This document shows, one piece after another, positions 9,718 to 18,713 of a DNA stretch of 64,000 bases; the first letter of the stretch is position 1, and every line of letters starts with the position of its first letter. Both the position numbers and the translations under genes were made by a program. The notes under the pieces were generated by a model. That model ran no database searches and was not told the DNA's origin. It saw only the letters and a program-made list of their open reading frames with translations. Location: assembly GCF_025685425.1 (NCBI RefSeq), contig NZ_JAGTAS010000058.1, positions 992,001 through 1,056,000 on the forward strand. The letters are read 5' to 3'. Origin of the DNA: Terriglobus albidus (lineage in GTDB: Bacteria; Acidobacteriota; Terriglobia; Terriglobales; Acidobacteriaceae).

Positions 9718-10983
9718 GTGTCCCCCCTCAGGACCTCTTGGCGCGGCATCTCTGCCTCGCTGCTCTTTCTGTCAACGGTTCTAGTTAATGGTTGTGGTTC
9801 GGATGGAAGCTCTTCCTCCACCAGCAAGCCCTTTGCAAGTGTCGTCTTCCTGGGCGACTCTCTCACAGCCGGCTACCAGAACGGCTCACTCCTCGACAGC
9901 CAGCAGAAGAACGGCTACGCCGCACTCATTGCTACGCAGGCAAACTTCTCCATCACGCTTCCACTGATTGCACCTCCCGGAGCGCCTGCGGTGCTGCAGC
10001 TCGTTAAAGCAGGCCCGCCTCCGGTCATCGTCACCGCATCGGGAACCACCACCGGCCGCGATAATCCCACCGAACAGCCAACCGACCTCGCCGTTCCCGG
10101 TCATCTGCTCCATGACATTCTCAGCACTACGCCATCGGCCGTCGCCACGACAGGCCAGCAGCAGATGACAAACCTTGTCCTTGCATTCCCCGCGGGCAAC
10201 ACGAAGTCACAACTCGACGAAGCTGTTGCACTCAAGCCGAGCACCGTGATTGTCTGGGCGGGCAACAACGATGCGCTCATCGCTGATGAAGAGGGCACAC
10301 CTTCGGTCATGACATCGCTCGCGAGCTTCACCGCTGACTTCACGCAGTTGATGACGACCCTGAAGTCGAAGACGTCCGCCAACCTGGTCGTTGCCAACAT
10401 TCCCGATGTCACCGCGGTTCCCTACATGGTTCCGGCCAATACCGTCATCACGCAGGTCTCAGCACTGACCAGTATTCCAGCCTCCACCGTGGCTGCGATC
10501 CTCGGCATCCAGAATGGAGACCTGGTCAACCTCGACGGCGTGCAGGCTCTCGAGGCCGCTGCCACCGGCGGCAAGCTGGCGAAGCTTGCCGATAACTATG
10601 TCCTTACTGCCTCCGAAGTTGCCGCCGTGCAGGCCACGGTCAACAGTTACAACCAGGTAATACAGCAACAGGCACAAGCTGTGGGAGCAACCGTCGTCGA
10701 CATGCACGCCTACTTCGCTTCCATGCAGGCAGGTGTCACTGTAAATGGCAAAACTGCGACCACAGCGTTCCTTGGCGGCCTCTTCGGCCTGGACGGTATC
10801 CACCCCACCAACACCGGCTATGCTCTGTTGGCCAACCAGTTCCTCACCGCGCTGAATGCCAAACTCTCGCTGACTATTCCCCTGGTCAACGTAGACGCAA
10901 TTGCGGCCAAAGACACTCTCGTCGGACTGAATATCTCGACCGTGAAACAAGCAGTCCCAGCGGTACACTTGCCACTCAACTAA
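9718..10983 (+). CDS. SGNH/GDSL-family hydrolase lipoprotein
   Basis: 421 residues from a GTG with GGAG seven bases upstream. A lipoprotein signal peptide ends in LVNG-C (Cys26). Block I is FLGDSLTAGY (catalytic Ser48), block III is AGNND (residues 181-185) and block V is DGIHPTNTGY (Asp359, His362), so the full Ser-Asp-His triad of SGNH esterases is present. A low-complexity Ser/Thr linker follows the lipid anchor. It probably removes acyl or acetyl groups from a cell-surface or external substrate. It stands alone, followed by a family D repeat and then the PadR promoter region. Confidence 0.88.
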   Translation: MSPLRTSWRGISASLLFLSTVLVNGCGSDGSSSSTSKPFASVVFLGDSLTAGYQNGSLLDSQQKNGYAALIATQANFSITLPLIAPPGAPAVLQLVKAGPPPVIVTASGTTTGRDNPTEQPTDLAVPGHLLHDILSTTPSAVATTGQQQMTNLVLAFPAGNTKSQLDEAVALKPSTVIVWAGNNDALIADEEGTPSVMTSLASFTADFTQLMTTLKSKTSANLVVANIPDVTAVPYMVPANTVITQVSALTSIPASTVAAILGIQNGDLVNLDGVQALEAAATGGKLAKLADNYVLTASEVAAVQATVNSYNQVIQQQAQAVGATVVDMHAYFASMQAGVTVNGKTATTAFLGGLFGLDGIHPTNTGYALLANQFLTALNAKLSLTIPLVNVDAIAAKDTLVGLNISTVKQAVPAVHLPLN

Positions 10984-10991
10984 CCCACACC

Positions 10992-11030
10992 CTGGGTGCC
11001 CATATCTGCGGAGCAGATGTGGGGTTGTTC
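10992..11030 (-). repeat. Family D palindrome-cored repeat
   Basis: CTGGGTGCCC and a TGTGGGGTTGTTC flank enclose the stem ATCTGC-GGA-GCAGAT. The flanks match the copy at 26329 (CTGGGTGCCCCAT ... GGGATTGTTC) although the stem bases differ. It directly follows the SGNH hydrolase gene and could serve as its 3' hairpin. Confidence 0.6.
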
Positions 11031-11112
11031 ACGAAATGCGACGGCTTTTCTTCGTTTCGGACAAACACGGTAAATACGGATCGAGCTCGCGCTCGATACT
11101 TCCTTCCAGCCC

Positions 11113-11157
11113 TTGACATCTAGGTATATCCAGGCGCATCATCCTCCATACCTAGAT
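11113..11157 (+). promoter_or_regulatory. Promoter with 10-bp palindromic operator of the padR-permease operon
   Basis: A -35 box TTGACA at 11113-11118 and a possible -10 CATCAT at 11137-11142 (18-base spacer). ATCTAGGTAT (11118-11127) and its exact inverse ATACCTAGAT (11148-11157) bracket the -10 region. PadR proteins are dimers that commonly repress their own promoter through such inverted repeats; autoregulation here is inferred. Confidence 0.7.
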
Positions 11158-11175
11158 TTCGAGGCATAGAGTACT

Positions 11176-11502
11176 ATGGCAAAGAACGACCTTCAGGGAA
11201 CGCTCGAGCTCCTCATCCTCAAGACCCTCGCGCAAAACACCTCTCTCCACGGTTACGGTATCGTTCTCCACATCGAACGAGTCTCCGGCGAACTGCTTCG
11301 CGTCGAAGAGGGTTCGCTCTATCCCGCTCTTCATCGCATGGAGCAGAACCAGTGGGTGCGTTCGCAGTGGGCGCTGACTGAGACCAACCGCCGAGCCAAG
11401 TTCTACTCCCTTACCGTTACCGGCCGTAAGCAGCTCACCGCCGCTGAACGCGCCTGGGAACAGACCGTCAAGGGTGTACAAGCCGTCCTGCACTTCGCCT
11501 GA
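11176..11502 (+). CDS. PadR family transcriptional regulator
   Basis: 108 residues. The typical PadR winged helix is complete: LQGTLELLILKTLAQNTSLHGYGIVLHIERVSGELLRVEEGSLYPALHRMEQNQWV, then a wing containing NRRAKFYSLTVTGRKQL and one C-terminal helix. This short PadR subtype is usually encoded directly before ADOP permeases in Acidobacteriota, as here, with 9 bp between the genes. A perfect inverted repeat in its promoter is the probable operator. The inducing signal is unknown; family members often sense small lipophilic compounds. Confidence 0.93.
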   Translation: MAKNDLQGTLELLILKTLAQNTSLHGYGIVLHIERVSGELLRVEEGSLYPALHRMEQNQWVRSQWALTETNRRAKFYSLTVTGRKQLTAAERAWEQTVKGVQAVLHFA

Positions 11503-11511
11503 GGTGAACCG

Positions 11512-14202
11512 ATGAATCTTCTGCGCCGCATCGCTGCTCTCTTCCGCCGTTCCTCCGTCGACCGCGAGATCGCTGACGAGCTTCAGGCTCATATGGCCAT
11601 GCGTACCGAAGACAATATCGCCGCCGGTATGTCGCCCGCAGAGGCGGCACGTGACGCACGCCTGCGCTTCGGCAATCCAACCACCGCTCGCGAACGTGTA
11701 GAACACGTCGACATCGCCACGGGACTCGACTCGTTCTGGCGAGATATCCGATATGCCATCCGCGGCTACTGTAACGCTCCGCTCTTCGCCATCGTCGCCA
11801 TCACTACACTCGCGCTTGGCATTGGAGCCAACACCGCTATCTTTCAATTGCTCAACGAGGTGCGCCTGCGCAGTCTCCCCATTCAGCACCCGGAAGAGCT
11901 CGTCGACATCCGCATCATCGGCGGCAACCAGGGATTAGGGGTCTCCAGCTCCTTCTACTCCTCGCTGACACGCCCCGTCTGGCAGGAGATCGAACGCAAC
12001 CACGAACCACTCTCCGAGGCCTTCGCCTGGAACTTCGACTTCCAAAACATGCAGATCGGCGCCAACGTCAACGATGTCCACGCGGTCCGCACCATCAACG
12101 TCTCCTCTCAGTTCTTCAGCACCCTCGGCCTCGAACCAGCCGCCGGCCGCGTTCTTGATGCGGAAGACATGGCTGCTGCCTGCACCGGATCCGGCGCGGT
12201 GGTCAGCTATGCATGGTGGCAGTCGCAGATGGGAGGACGGGCCATAACCGGCGCCGAGTCCGTCGTTCTCAACGGAGTCCCTTATCGCATCGTCGGTGTC
12301 ACACCACCCCGATTCTTCGGTCTTGCCGTCGGCGAGAACTTCGACTTCATCACGCCTCTCTGCATCCCAAAAAACGCGGCGCGCGAGTTCTTCGATATCG
12401 GTGTCATGGGACGCCTCGCCCCCGGCTGGAACATCGACCGAGCCACGCAATGGTTTACCGCCGCCAGCAAAGGCATCTTCGAGGCCACGCTGCCGCAGGG
12501 CTATGGCACAAAAAGCACGGAACAGTTCCGCAACTTCAAGCTGGGGGCTTACGCAGCCGGCTCTGGTGTAAGCCGATTGCGTCACGACTACGACGCATCG
12601 CTCTGGATTCTGCTCGGCATCACCGGCCTGGTGCTTCTGATTGCCTGCGCTAATCTTGCTAACCTCATGCTCGCTCGCGCCAGTGCACGTCAACGCGAGA
12701 TCGCTCTGCGCATGGCCCTTGGCGCCACACGCGCTCGCCTGCTGCGTCAGCTATTGCTGGAGTCCGGCCTGCTCGCCATCTTCGGAGCATTCCTGGGCAT
12801 CGCTCTCGCGCAGGTCTTCAGCCGTTTGCTCATCCGTGTGCTCGCTTCCACCGATGAGAATCTGACACTCAGTGTCCACACTGACTGGCGTGTGCTTCTC
12901 TTCACCTCCGGCATCGCCGTGCTCACATGCACCATCTTCGGCACGCTTCCGGCCTTTCGTGCCGCCAAGGCCGATCCCATCCACGCCCTCAAGACTGGCG
13001 ACACCCACGCCGCCGGCCATCGCGAGCGCTACTCTATGCAGCGGCTCATGGTCGTCCTGCAGGTCGCCGTCTCCATGGTGCTGCTCGTCACAGCGCTGCT
13101 CTTCGTGCGCAGCTTCCGCAACCTCATGACCGTCGACCCAGGCATGCGTGAGAACGGAATTACGGTGGGCGGCTTCATGTATCCCACCTCCACGATCACT
13201 CGCGAACATTTTGAAGACTTCAAGCATCAACTCGTCGACGAAGTGCGCTCCGTTCCCGGGGTCTCCAACGCTGCGATCGTGACCATGCCGCCTCTCTCCG
13301 GCAGTTCCTGGGGACACCTCGTCAGTGTCGGCTCTCGTGAAGGTGACAGTCGCTTCACCTGGGTCAGCCCGACATACTTCGCGACCATGGGAATCCCTAT
13401 CGTCTCCGGTCGCGGCTTCAACGACAACGACACCGCCAACTCCCCGCGCGTCGCCATCGTCAACCGGGCCTTCGTCGATCGCTACTTGCCGGGAGAGAAC
13501 CCCATTGGCAAAACCATCCGCACCCAGGCTGAGCCGCGCTATCCCGCAACGCTCTTCGAGATCGTCGGCGTAATTCCCAATACCTTGTATACCGACATCC
13601 ACGAGAAGCGCATCGAGACAATGGCCTTCGTCCCCGCGCGCCAGTTCCCATCCGAAGCCGACGGCCGCAGTACTCAGATGGTCATCGCATCCTCACTTCC
13701 CTCCGCAATCATTAGCGAAGAGATCAAGCGAAACATCAGGGCAAAACATCCTGAGGTACGCATGTACTTCTTCGACGTTCATGAGCGAGTGCTCAAGAGC
13801 CTGCTCAAGGAACGTCTGCTCGCCATCCTCTCCGGCTTCTTCGGAGCGCTCGCCGCCATCCTCGTCATGGTCGGCCTGTATGGCGTCGTCTCTTATCTTG
13901 TGACGCGCCGCCGCAACGAACTCGGCATCCGCATTGCACTGGGCTCCACGCGCCAGCGCATCGTCTCGCTCGTTATGGGCGAGGCGGGACGCATGCTGCT
14001 TGTCGGCGCACTCATCGGCACAGCCATCTCTCTGGCCGTCACCCGCAGTGCCAGTTCACTGCTCTTTGGCCTGAAGGCGTGGGATCCCGCAACCATAGCG
14101 TTCGCTATCACCGCCCTCGCCGTCGTAGCCTTCTCCGCCAGCTTCCTGCCCGCTTTCCGCGCTGCCCGCCTCGACCCCGTCGACGCTCTGCGCCGAGAGT
14201 AG
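11512..14202 (+). CDS. ADOP-type MacB/FtsX permease
   Basis: 896 residues. An N-terminal helical module (about 1-85: DREIADELQAHMAMR, SPAEAARDARLRFGN) is typical of acidobacterial duplicated orphan permeases (ADOP). Two MacB-type periplasmic core plus FtsX permease units follow: TM after WRDIRYAIRGY (about 83), TMs around 365-480 (LLIACANLANLMLARASARQREIALRMALGATR), and a final FtsX domain about 760-890. No ATPase gene is adjacent, which fits the orphan label. FtsX/MacB proteins transmit force to periplasmic partners or export molecules; the substrate is unknown. The padR stop codon lies inside the GAGGTGA ribosome binding site, suggesting coupled translation. Confidence 0.93.
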   Translation: MNLLRRIAALFRRSSVDREIADELQAHMAMRTEDNIAAGMSPAEAARDARLRFGNPTTARERVEHVDIATGLDSFWRDIRYAIRGYCNAPLFAIVAITTLALGIGANTAIFQLLNEVRLRSLPIQHPEELVDIRIIGGNQGLGVSSSFYSSLTRPVWQEIERNHEPLSEAFAWNFDFQNMQIGANVNDVHAVRTINVSSQFFSTLGLEPAAGRVLDAEDMAAACTGSGAVVSYAWWQSQMGGRAITGAESVVLNGVPYRIVGVTPPRFFGLAVGENFDFITPLCIPKNAAREFFDIGVMGRLAPGWNIDRATQWFTAASKGIFEATLPQGYGTKSTEQFRNFKLGAYAAGSGVSRLRHDYDASLWILLGITGLVLLIACANLANLMLARASARQREIALRMALGATRARLLRQLLLESGLLAIFGAFLGIALAQVFSRLLIRVLASTDENLTLSVHTDWRVLLFTSGIAVLTCTIFGTLPAFRAAKADPIHALKTGDTHAAGHRERYSMQRLMVVLQVAVSMVLLVTALLFVRSFRNLMTVDPGMRENGITVGGFMYPTSTITREHFEDFKHQLVDEVRSVPGVSNAAIVTMPPLSGSSWGHLVSVGSREGDSRFTWVSPTYFATMGIPIVSGRGFNDNDTANSPRVAIVNRAFVDRYLPGENPIGKTIRTQAEPRYPATLFEIVGVIPNTLYTDIHEKRIETMAFVPARQFPSEADGRSTQMVIASSLPSAIISEEIKRNIRAKHPEVRMYFFDVHERVLKSLLKERLLAILSGFFGALAAILVMVGLYGVVSYLVTRRRNELGIRIALGSTRQRIVSLVMGEAGRMLLVGALIGTAISLAVTRSASSLLFGLKAWDPATIAFAITALAVVAFSASFLPAFRAARLDPVDALRRE

Positions 14203-14224
14203 TACACAGAAGCCTCAGAGCCTA

Positions 14225-14335
14225 TGCACCGGATGCCCCATGTCCCGATTCTGGGACATGGGTATTCGAGCGAAGCTCGAACTGTTTGTTGGTCATTTAG
14301 TAGCGACCGATGGGAGCGGAGAAATCTGCTTCTCT
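14225..14335 (+). repeat. Composite repeat: family D hairpin plus GTCATTTCG-type repeat
   Basis: Family D part: GGATGCCCCATGTCCC, loop GATTCT, GGGACATGGG, then TATTCGAGCGAAGCTCGA (a second hairpin). The GTCATTTAGTAGCGACCG / GGAGCGGAGAAATCTGCTTC repeat follows at 14292-14335. The same order occurs at 19361-19465, so the two units move or are copied together. It occupies the first half of the 328-bp gap 14203-14530. Confidence 0.65.
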
Positions 14336-14402
14336 ACGCCTGCGCCAAATTCCGCAACCCGACGAACCTCAAAAAACACGCCAGTGCTGACCTCGCGGCA
14401 CC

Positions 14403-14518
14403 CAGAGCATTTCCCCTGTTGCTGGGTAGCCCGAAAGTGGAGTGCAGCGGCGTTTTCATTGCGGAAACGCCCATAGATGCGGAAGCCCTACTCCTCACCT
14501 GCAGGGAGAATGCTCTAG
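14403..14518. mobile_element. MITE-like element, copy 1 (116 bp)
   Basis: The ends CAGAGCATTTCCCCTG and CAGGGAGAATGCTCTAG are near-perfect inverted repeats. The interior (agtgcagcggcgtttt, catagatgcggaagccct) matches in reverse complement the element at 56336-56458. It is too short to code for a transposase. It fills the rest of the gap before the minus-strand gene. Confidence 0.65.
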
Positions 14519-14530
14519 TCCCTCTAGTTC

Positions 14531-15724
14531 CTACTCCGGCTTTCCATTGAGAACTTCACCCGTCTTCTGAACGCTCTTCTTCACTGCCTTCCATACATTC
14601 CTGGAAGAATTCTTCAAAGCCTTGCCAGTCTTGTCCACGGTTGTATCCAAGGCGGAAGAAGTGCTGCTGTCGGCAATACTCAGAGCGGTATCCGTGGCCC
14701 TCGCCCCCGTCGCCGCACCGCCAATCCCTGCATTCGCACCAAGGATGGTGGCTTGCGCGGGGCGCTTCGCGGGATTCGCCCAAATGATATCTGTATCGGG
14801 CAGCCTTTCAATGCGTGCAACGCGCTTTTCCAGAAAGTCGCTTCGACTCAGTTTGGCGCTCAGCGGCCATTCGATAGAGCTGAGCCAGACTGCGCCGTTC
14901 ATCGGCAGACCCACCTCGCCCATGTTGATGATCTGTTTGGTCTTCAAGGGCCTCATCTCTGTACATCGGTCCCCGCCGCACCCATGGGTGCACATTAACT
15001 CGGACAAAAATGAGGCATGTTTTCCCTCTGAGATCCAGATCGTTGCTCCATGATCTTCTGCATGAAGCGTTACTGCCCGGGCAAGGTGACTGGCATCGCA
15101 GATCGTGTCCTCGTGCGCTGCGGCATACCAATACAACGCCTTCGACTCTTCGACGCTCGTTCCAGTTCTCACCAGAACCGATACGTGTTCGGCATCAAGA
15201 CGATGTCCCATCTCACCGCAATCTCGACGCCATAGATGGTAGTAGTGCAGCTCAACCTGGTTCGGCCGACCCTTTCGAGGAAATGCCTGGCCTCCGTAAG
15301 GAAACACCTGACCATAGATCGTTCCATCCTCCTCCAGCACCGTAGGCTTTCGTGTATCCGCGAAAAATCGGGCCGGCTTATCGGAGCAATCCCCGCGGCT
15401 GATCATAAACACAGGCGAATACCTCTCCAGCAGGCGGCCTTCCTCGTCGTCGCTCAAGCCATCCCGATCCGTATCTGGACCTGGCCTGACGGCACTCACC
15501 GTCTGAAATTGTCCATACGTCTCGACGAAGGAAAACAGGAACAGGCCCAAAACTATTGCCGTTCGAAGCCTTTTCAAGGGTATTGATCTTCTCCATAACG
15601 CAATGAGTTGCTCACCGGCTATCGACCGCGCAACGGCGGCCACAGCACAGGCAGCCACCGGCTCGTTCCTATCCGGCAGCTTCGCCCATCGAGATATGAT
15701 TCCGCAGCCCATCGCTTCACCCAC
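14531..15724 (-). CDS. Exported protein of unknown function with Vps62-like features
   Basis: Up to 397 residues. The real start is uncertain: a hydrophobic segment (RTAIVLGLFLFSFVETYG) begins about 50 residues in, so a TTG near 15577 would give a normal signal peptide. A calcium-loop-like DTDRDGLSDDEE follows, then a region rich in Tyr, Trp and His (VELHYYHLWRRDCGEMGHR, EHVSVLV, EGKHASFLSELMCTHGC) with several Cys. The pattern recalls the Vps62/DUF946 fold, but I am not certain. A Lys/Ser-rich tail ends the protein. It is divergent from kaiC, so it probably has its own promoter. Confidence 0.7.
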   Translation of the reverse strand: MGEAMGCGIISRWAKLPDRNEPVAACAVAAVARSIAGEQLIALWRRSIPLKRLRTAIVLGLFLFSFVETYGQFQTVSAVRPGPDTDRDGLSDDEEGRLLERYSPVFMISRGDCSDKPARFFADTRKPTVLEEDGTIYGQVFPYGGQAFPRKGRPNQVELHYYHLWRRDCGEMGHRLDAEHVSVLVRTGTSVEESKALYWYAAAHEDTICDASHLARAVTLHAEDHGATIWISEGKHASFLSELMCTHGCGGDRCTEMRPLKTKQIINMGEVGLPMNGAVWLSSIEWPLSAKLSRSDFLEKRVARIERLPDTDIIWANPAKRPAQATILGANAGIGGAATGARATDTALSIADSSTSSALDTTVDKTGKALKNSSRNVWKAVKKSVQKTGEVLNGKPE

Positions 15725-15847
15725 CTTCCATGCTGCGCTACAGCCTCAGCGGATTACAACCGTAACGGCTCGCTGCCGCGTCCTTCCCAGCCACAAAACC
15801 GCATCCTGTAAGAACCGCGGAAGGACTCCCCGAGGGACCCGGGGGAT

Positions 15848-15866
15848 GATTTGCAGATGGCAAATC
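15848..15866 (+). promoter_or_regulatory. Hairpin in the kaiC 5' region
   Basis: GATTTGC (15848-15854) pairs with GCAAATC (15860-15866), followed 4 bases later by CCTTTTT. It lies between divergent genes 66 bp before the kaiC start, so if transcribed it would be a leader hairpin resembling an attenuator. A function is not shown. Confidence 0.3.
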
Positions 15867-15931
15867 AGACCCTTTTTGGCAGACTTTTCGGGAAAAATGA
15901 CATCTAACCGCAAAGGAAGGGAGGGAACGGT

Positions 15932-17494
15932 ATGGGCGGCAAGCTTCCACCGAGCAACAGACCCGGGGAGCCGGATTTTCTTTCATCACCTAATGGTTTG
16001 CAAAGCCGGGAAGAAAGACTTTTGACCGGCGTCGAAGGATTAGATGACATTCTGAACGGTGGTCTTCCCAAAGGACACCTCTATCTCATAGAGGGAGACC
16101 CAGGGACGGGCAAAACCACACTAGCCTTGCAGTTTTTGCTCAAGGGACTGGAAGAGGGCGACAGGGGAATGTACATCACCTTGTCTGAATCCAAACTCGA
16201 GCTGGAGCAAGTGGCGGCCTCCCATGGATGGTCGGTGGATTCGATCACAATCTACGAGATGATTCATTCTGACGAGGACCTGAGCGCAGAGGCGCAGTAC
16301 ACCGTCTTTCACCCTTCAGACGTCGAGCTGGCCGACACCATGACGTCGATTCTCAAGCAGGTGGAACAGATTAATCCGCAACGCGTGATTTTTGACTCCC
16401 TCTCAGAGTTCCGCATGCTCGCCCGCGATCCGCTCAAATACCGCCGCCAGATTCTTGCATTGAAGCGGTATTTTTCAGGAAGGAACTGCACCGTCCTTTT
16501 GCTGGATGACCGAACTGCAGTAGGAACTGGAGACGATCTCCAGCTCCAGAGCATCGCCCACGGCGTCATCAAAATGCAGAGCCTGGAACGAGATTTCGGC
16601 ATCAAGAGACGCCGTATGGAGGTTCATAAACTCCGCGCCTCCCACTTCCGCGAAGGCTTCCATGACTACACCATCAAGACCGGCGGAATCGAGATCTACC
16701 CTCGCCTGGTTGCCTCGGAACACAAACCCGGCTTTAAACGGACCAATGTCGCGAGCGGGGTGAAGGAGCTGGATGATCTCTTCCGTGGAGGAATCGATAC
16801 TGGAACCAGCACGCTCCTGATCGGTCCGGCCGGCTGCGGCAAATCGACGATCGCGCTTCGATATGCGGTCTCCTCGGCCCAACGCGGTGAGAAGGCAATC
16901 ATCTTCACCTTTGATGAGTCACTCGCAACATTGATCGAACGTGCCCGCGGTCTGGGTATGGATCCCACCGAACTGTTGCATAGCGGCCTGCTTGAGATCC
17001 AACAGATCGATCCCGTGGAGCTTTCTCCCGGAGAATTTGTCTCCAGGATCAGGCGGCTGGTTGACGAAGACAACCTTCGAGTTGTCGTCATCGACAGCAT
17101 GAACGGATTCCTGAACGCCATGCCGCATGAACAGTTCCTCGCCATGCAACTGCACGAATTATTGGCCTATCTGGGACAGCAGGGCATCGCAACGCTGCTC
17201 ACGCTCGCACAACACGGCTTCATCGGCGCCACCAATACGCCCATTGACGTAAGCTATCTGGCAGACACGGTTTTGCTGTTCCGTTATTTCGAACGCGCCG
17301 GATCCATCCGCCAGGCACTTTCGGTTGTTAAGAAAAGGAGCGGCCCGCATGAACACACTATCCGCGAACTGACCTTTCGCAGAGGAGAAATCAAGGTTGG
17401 ACCTCCACTCCATGAGTTCGAAGGAGTTCTTAGCGGAATCCCAACCTTCACCGGTTCAAAGGTAGAGGAGAATTCTTCTGAGCCCCGAGAATGA
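15932..17494 (+). CDS. KaiC-like double-domain ATPase
   Basis: 520 residues with two RecA/KaiC domains in tandem. Domain 1 has Walker A GDPGTGKT (55-62) and ITLSES; domain 2 has Walker A GPAGCGKST (298-306) and FTFDES near 328, followed by VVVIDSMNGFLNA (Walker B). The length matches cyanobacterial KaiC, but no kaiA or kaiB is nearby. In non-cyanobacteria such proteins are often paired with histidine kinases and act in stress or light responses. Here a histidine kinase gene overlaps its 3' end, pointing to a two-protein signalling module. A strong AGGGAGGG site precedes the ATG. Confidence 0.92.
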   Translation: MGGKLPPSNRPGEPDFLSSPNGLQSREERLLTGVEGLDDILNGGLPKGHLYLIEGDPGTGKTTLALQFLLKGLEEGDRGMYITLSESKLELEQVAASHGWSVDSITIYEMIHSDEDLSAEAQYTVFHPSDVELADTMTSILKQVEQINPQRVIFDSLSEFRMLARDPLKYRRQILALKRYFSGRNCTVLLLDDRTAVGTGDDLQLQSIAHGVIKMQSLERDFGIKRRRMEVHKLRASHFREGFHDYTIKTGGIEIYPRLVASEHKPGFKRTNVASGVKELDDLFRGGIDTGTSTLLIGPAGCGKSTIALRYAVSSAQRGEKAIIFTFDESLATLIERARGLGMDPTELLHSGLLEIQQIDPVELSPGEFVSRIRRLVDEDNLRVVVIDSMNGFLNAMPHEQFLAMQLHELLAYLGQQGIATLLTLAQHGFIGATNTPIDVSYLADTVLLFRYFERAGSIRQALSVVKKRSGPHEHTIRELTFRRGEIKVGPPLHEFEGVLSGIPTFTGSKVEENSSEPRE

Positions 17495-18671
17495 GACGAC
17501 CTCCAACGAGACACGCACCCTTGTCCTGGCGCCTACAGGACGGGACGCGCCGTTGATCTCCATTCTTCTGGAGAGACTGGGCAAGCCTTGCCATATCGTG
17601 AGCTCCGTCTCCGAACTGAGCATCAATATTCGTAAAGGGGCCGGCGCCGCGATTATCACTGAGGAGGCGCTGAAAGGGGACGGCATCCTTGAACTGGAAT
17701 CAGTGCTGACGGAGCAGCCGGCATGGTCGGACTTTCCTGTCATCCTTTTGGTTGCAGGCGGCCGCGTCACCACCGAAAGTGAACGCCTGCGCCGGTTGCG
17801 GATGCCACTGGGAAACGTGCTTCTTCTGGAGCGCCCCATCCGCCCCGAGACCCTTCACAGCACACTCGAAGTCGCATTGCGCGGAAGGCAACGTCAATAC
17901 CAGGTACGGGACCAGATGGAGCAGATGGTGCGGGCCCAGGAAGCTCTTCGCCGAGCGGAAAAACTGGCGGTCACCGGACGACTGGCAGCGAGTATTGCCC
18001 ACGAGATCAACAACCCGTTGGAATCCGTGACCAATCTGCTCTACCTGTTACGCTCGGAAGCATCCTCCGACACGGCACAGCTTTACCTCAGTCAAGCCGA
18101 GCAGGAGCTCGCGCGTGTGACCGAGATCGCCAAACACACCTTGCGTTATTACAAGGAACCCAACAAGCCGGTGCTTGTAGACGTCAGCGCTGTATTGGAC
18201 TCCATGCTGACGCTGTATCACTCGCGTCTGATCGCAGCACAGATCGACGTATGCAAAGAGATGCGCTCTCCGGTCGTTTCTGCTCATGCCAATCCCGGAG
18301 AGCTACGGCAAGTCATCGCCAATCTCATCGGCAATGCGCTCGATGCGATGCGCACCGGCGGTAAGCTCAGGCTGCGAATCGGCTCCTGGTATAGCCCGAA
18401 ACTTTCAGATCGCCGATACCTGAGTCTGACCATTGCCGATACAGGGTCGGGTATCGATCCACAGTTGCTGCCAATCGTCTTCGAGCCGTTTGTCACAACC
18501 AAGGGAGAAACGGGCACGGGCCTCGGCCTATGGGTCACCCAGGAAATCGTCAGGAAAAATGGGTGGTCCATTCGCGTGCGCAGTTCCATAAACCCTGACC
18601 ACCGCGGAACCGTCTTTTCGATCCTCATTCCGGCGGAACCCGCTGAGGCTTCAAGTTCTATCGCGGCCTGA
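17478..18671 (+). CDS. Histidine kinase with receiver-like N-terminal domain, coupled to kaiC
   Basis: About 397 residues if translation begins at CTG 17478 (GGAG seven bases upstream, 17 bp overlap with kaiC); TTG 17553 is the alternative but would cut the first strand LVLAPTGRDAPLISILLERL. Residues about 13-125 resemble a receiver domain in which the usual phosphorylated Asp is replaced (AAIITEEAL), so it may be a pseudo-receiver. A short coiled coil follows, then HisKA with SIAHEINNPLE (His about 175) and a catalytic ATPase domain (NLIGNALDAM, DTGSGIDP, GTGLGLW). There are no membrane segments: it is a soluble kinase. Its translational coupling suggests it reads KaiC state. Confidence 0.85.
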   Translation: MSPENETTSNETRTLVLAPTGRDAPLISILLERLGKPCHIVSSVSELSINIRKGAGAAIITEEALKGDGILELESVLTEQPAWSDFPVILLVAGGRVTTESERLRRLRMPLGNVLLLERPIRPETLHSTLEVALRGRQRQYQVRDQMEQMVRAQEALRRAEKLAVTGRLAASIAHEINNPLESVTNLLYLLRSEASSDTAQLYLSQAEQELARVTEIAKHTLRYYKEPNKPVLVDVSAVLDSMLTLYHSRLIAAQIDVCKEMRSPVVSAHANPGELRQVIANLIGNALDAMRTGGKLRLRIGSWYSPKLSDRRYLSLTIADTGSGIDPQLLPIVFEPFVTTKGETGTGLGLWVTQEIVRKNGWSIRVRSSINPDHRGTVFSILIPAEPAEASSSIAA

Positions 18672-18713
18672 CGTTCCATTTACAATGATTCGGCATCACG
18701 AAGAGGCCACGCC

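Noticed and set aside
9551-9784. A 77-residue open frame before the SGNH lipoprotein
   Set aside because: It runs into the lipoprotein gene in another frame, has repeat sequence at its start, and has no recognisable features.
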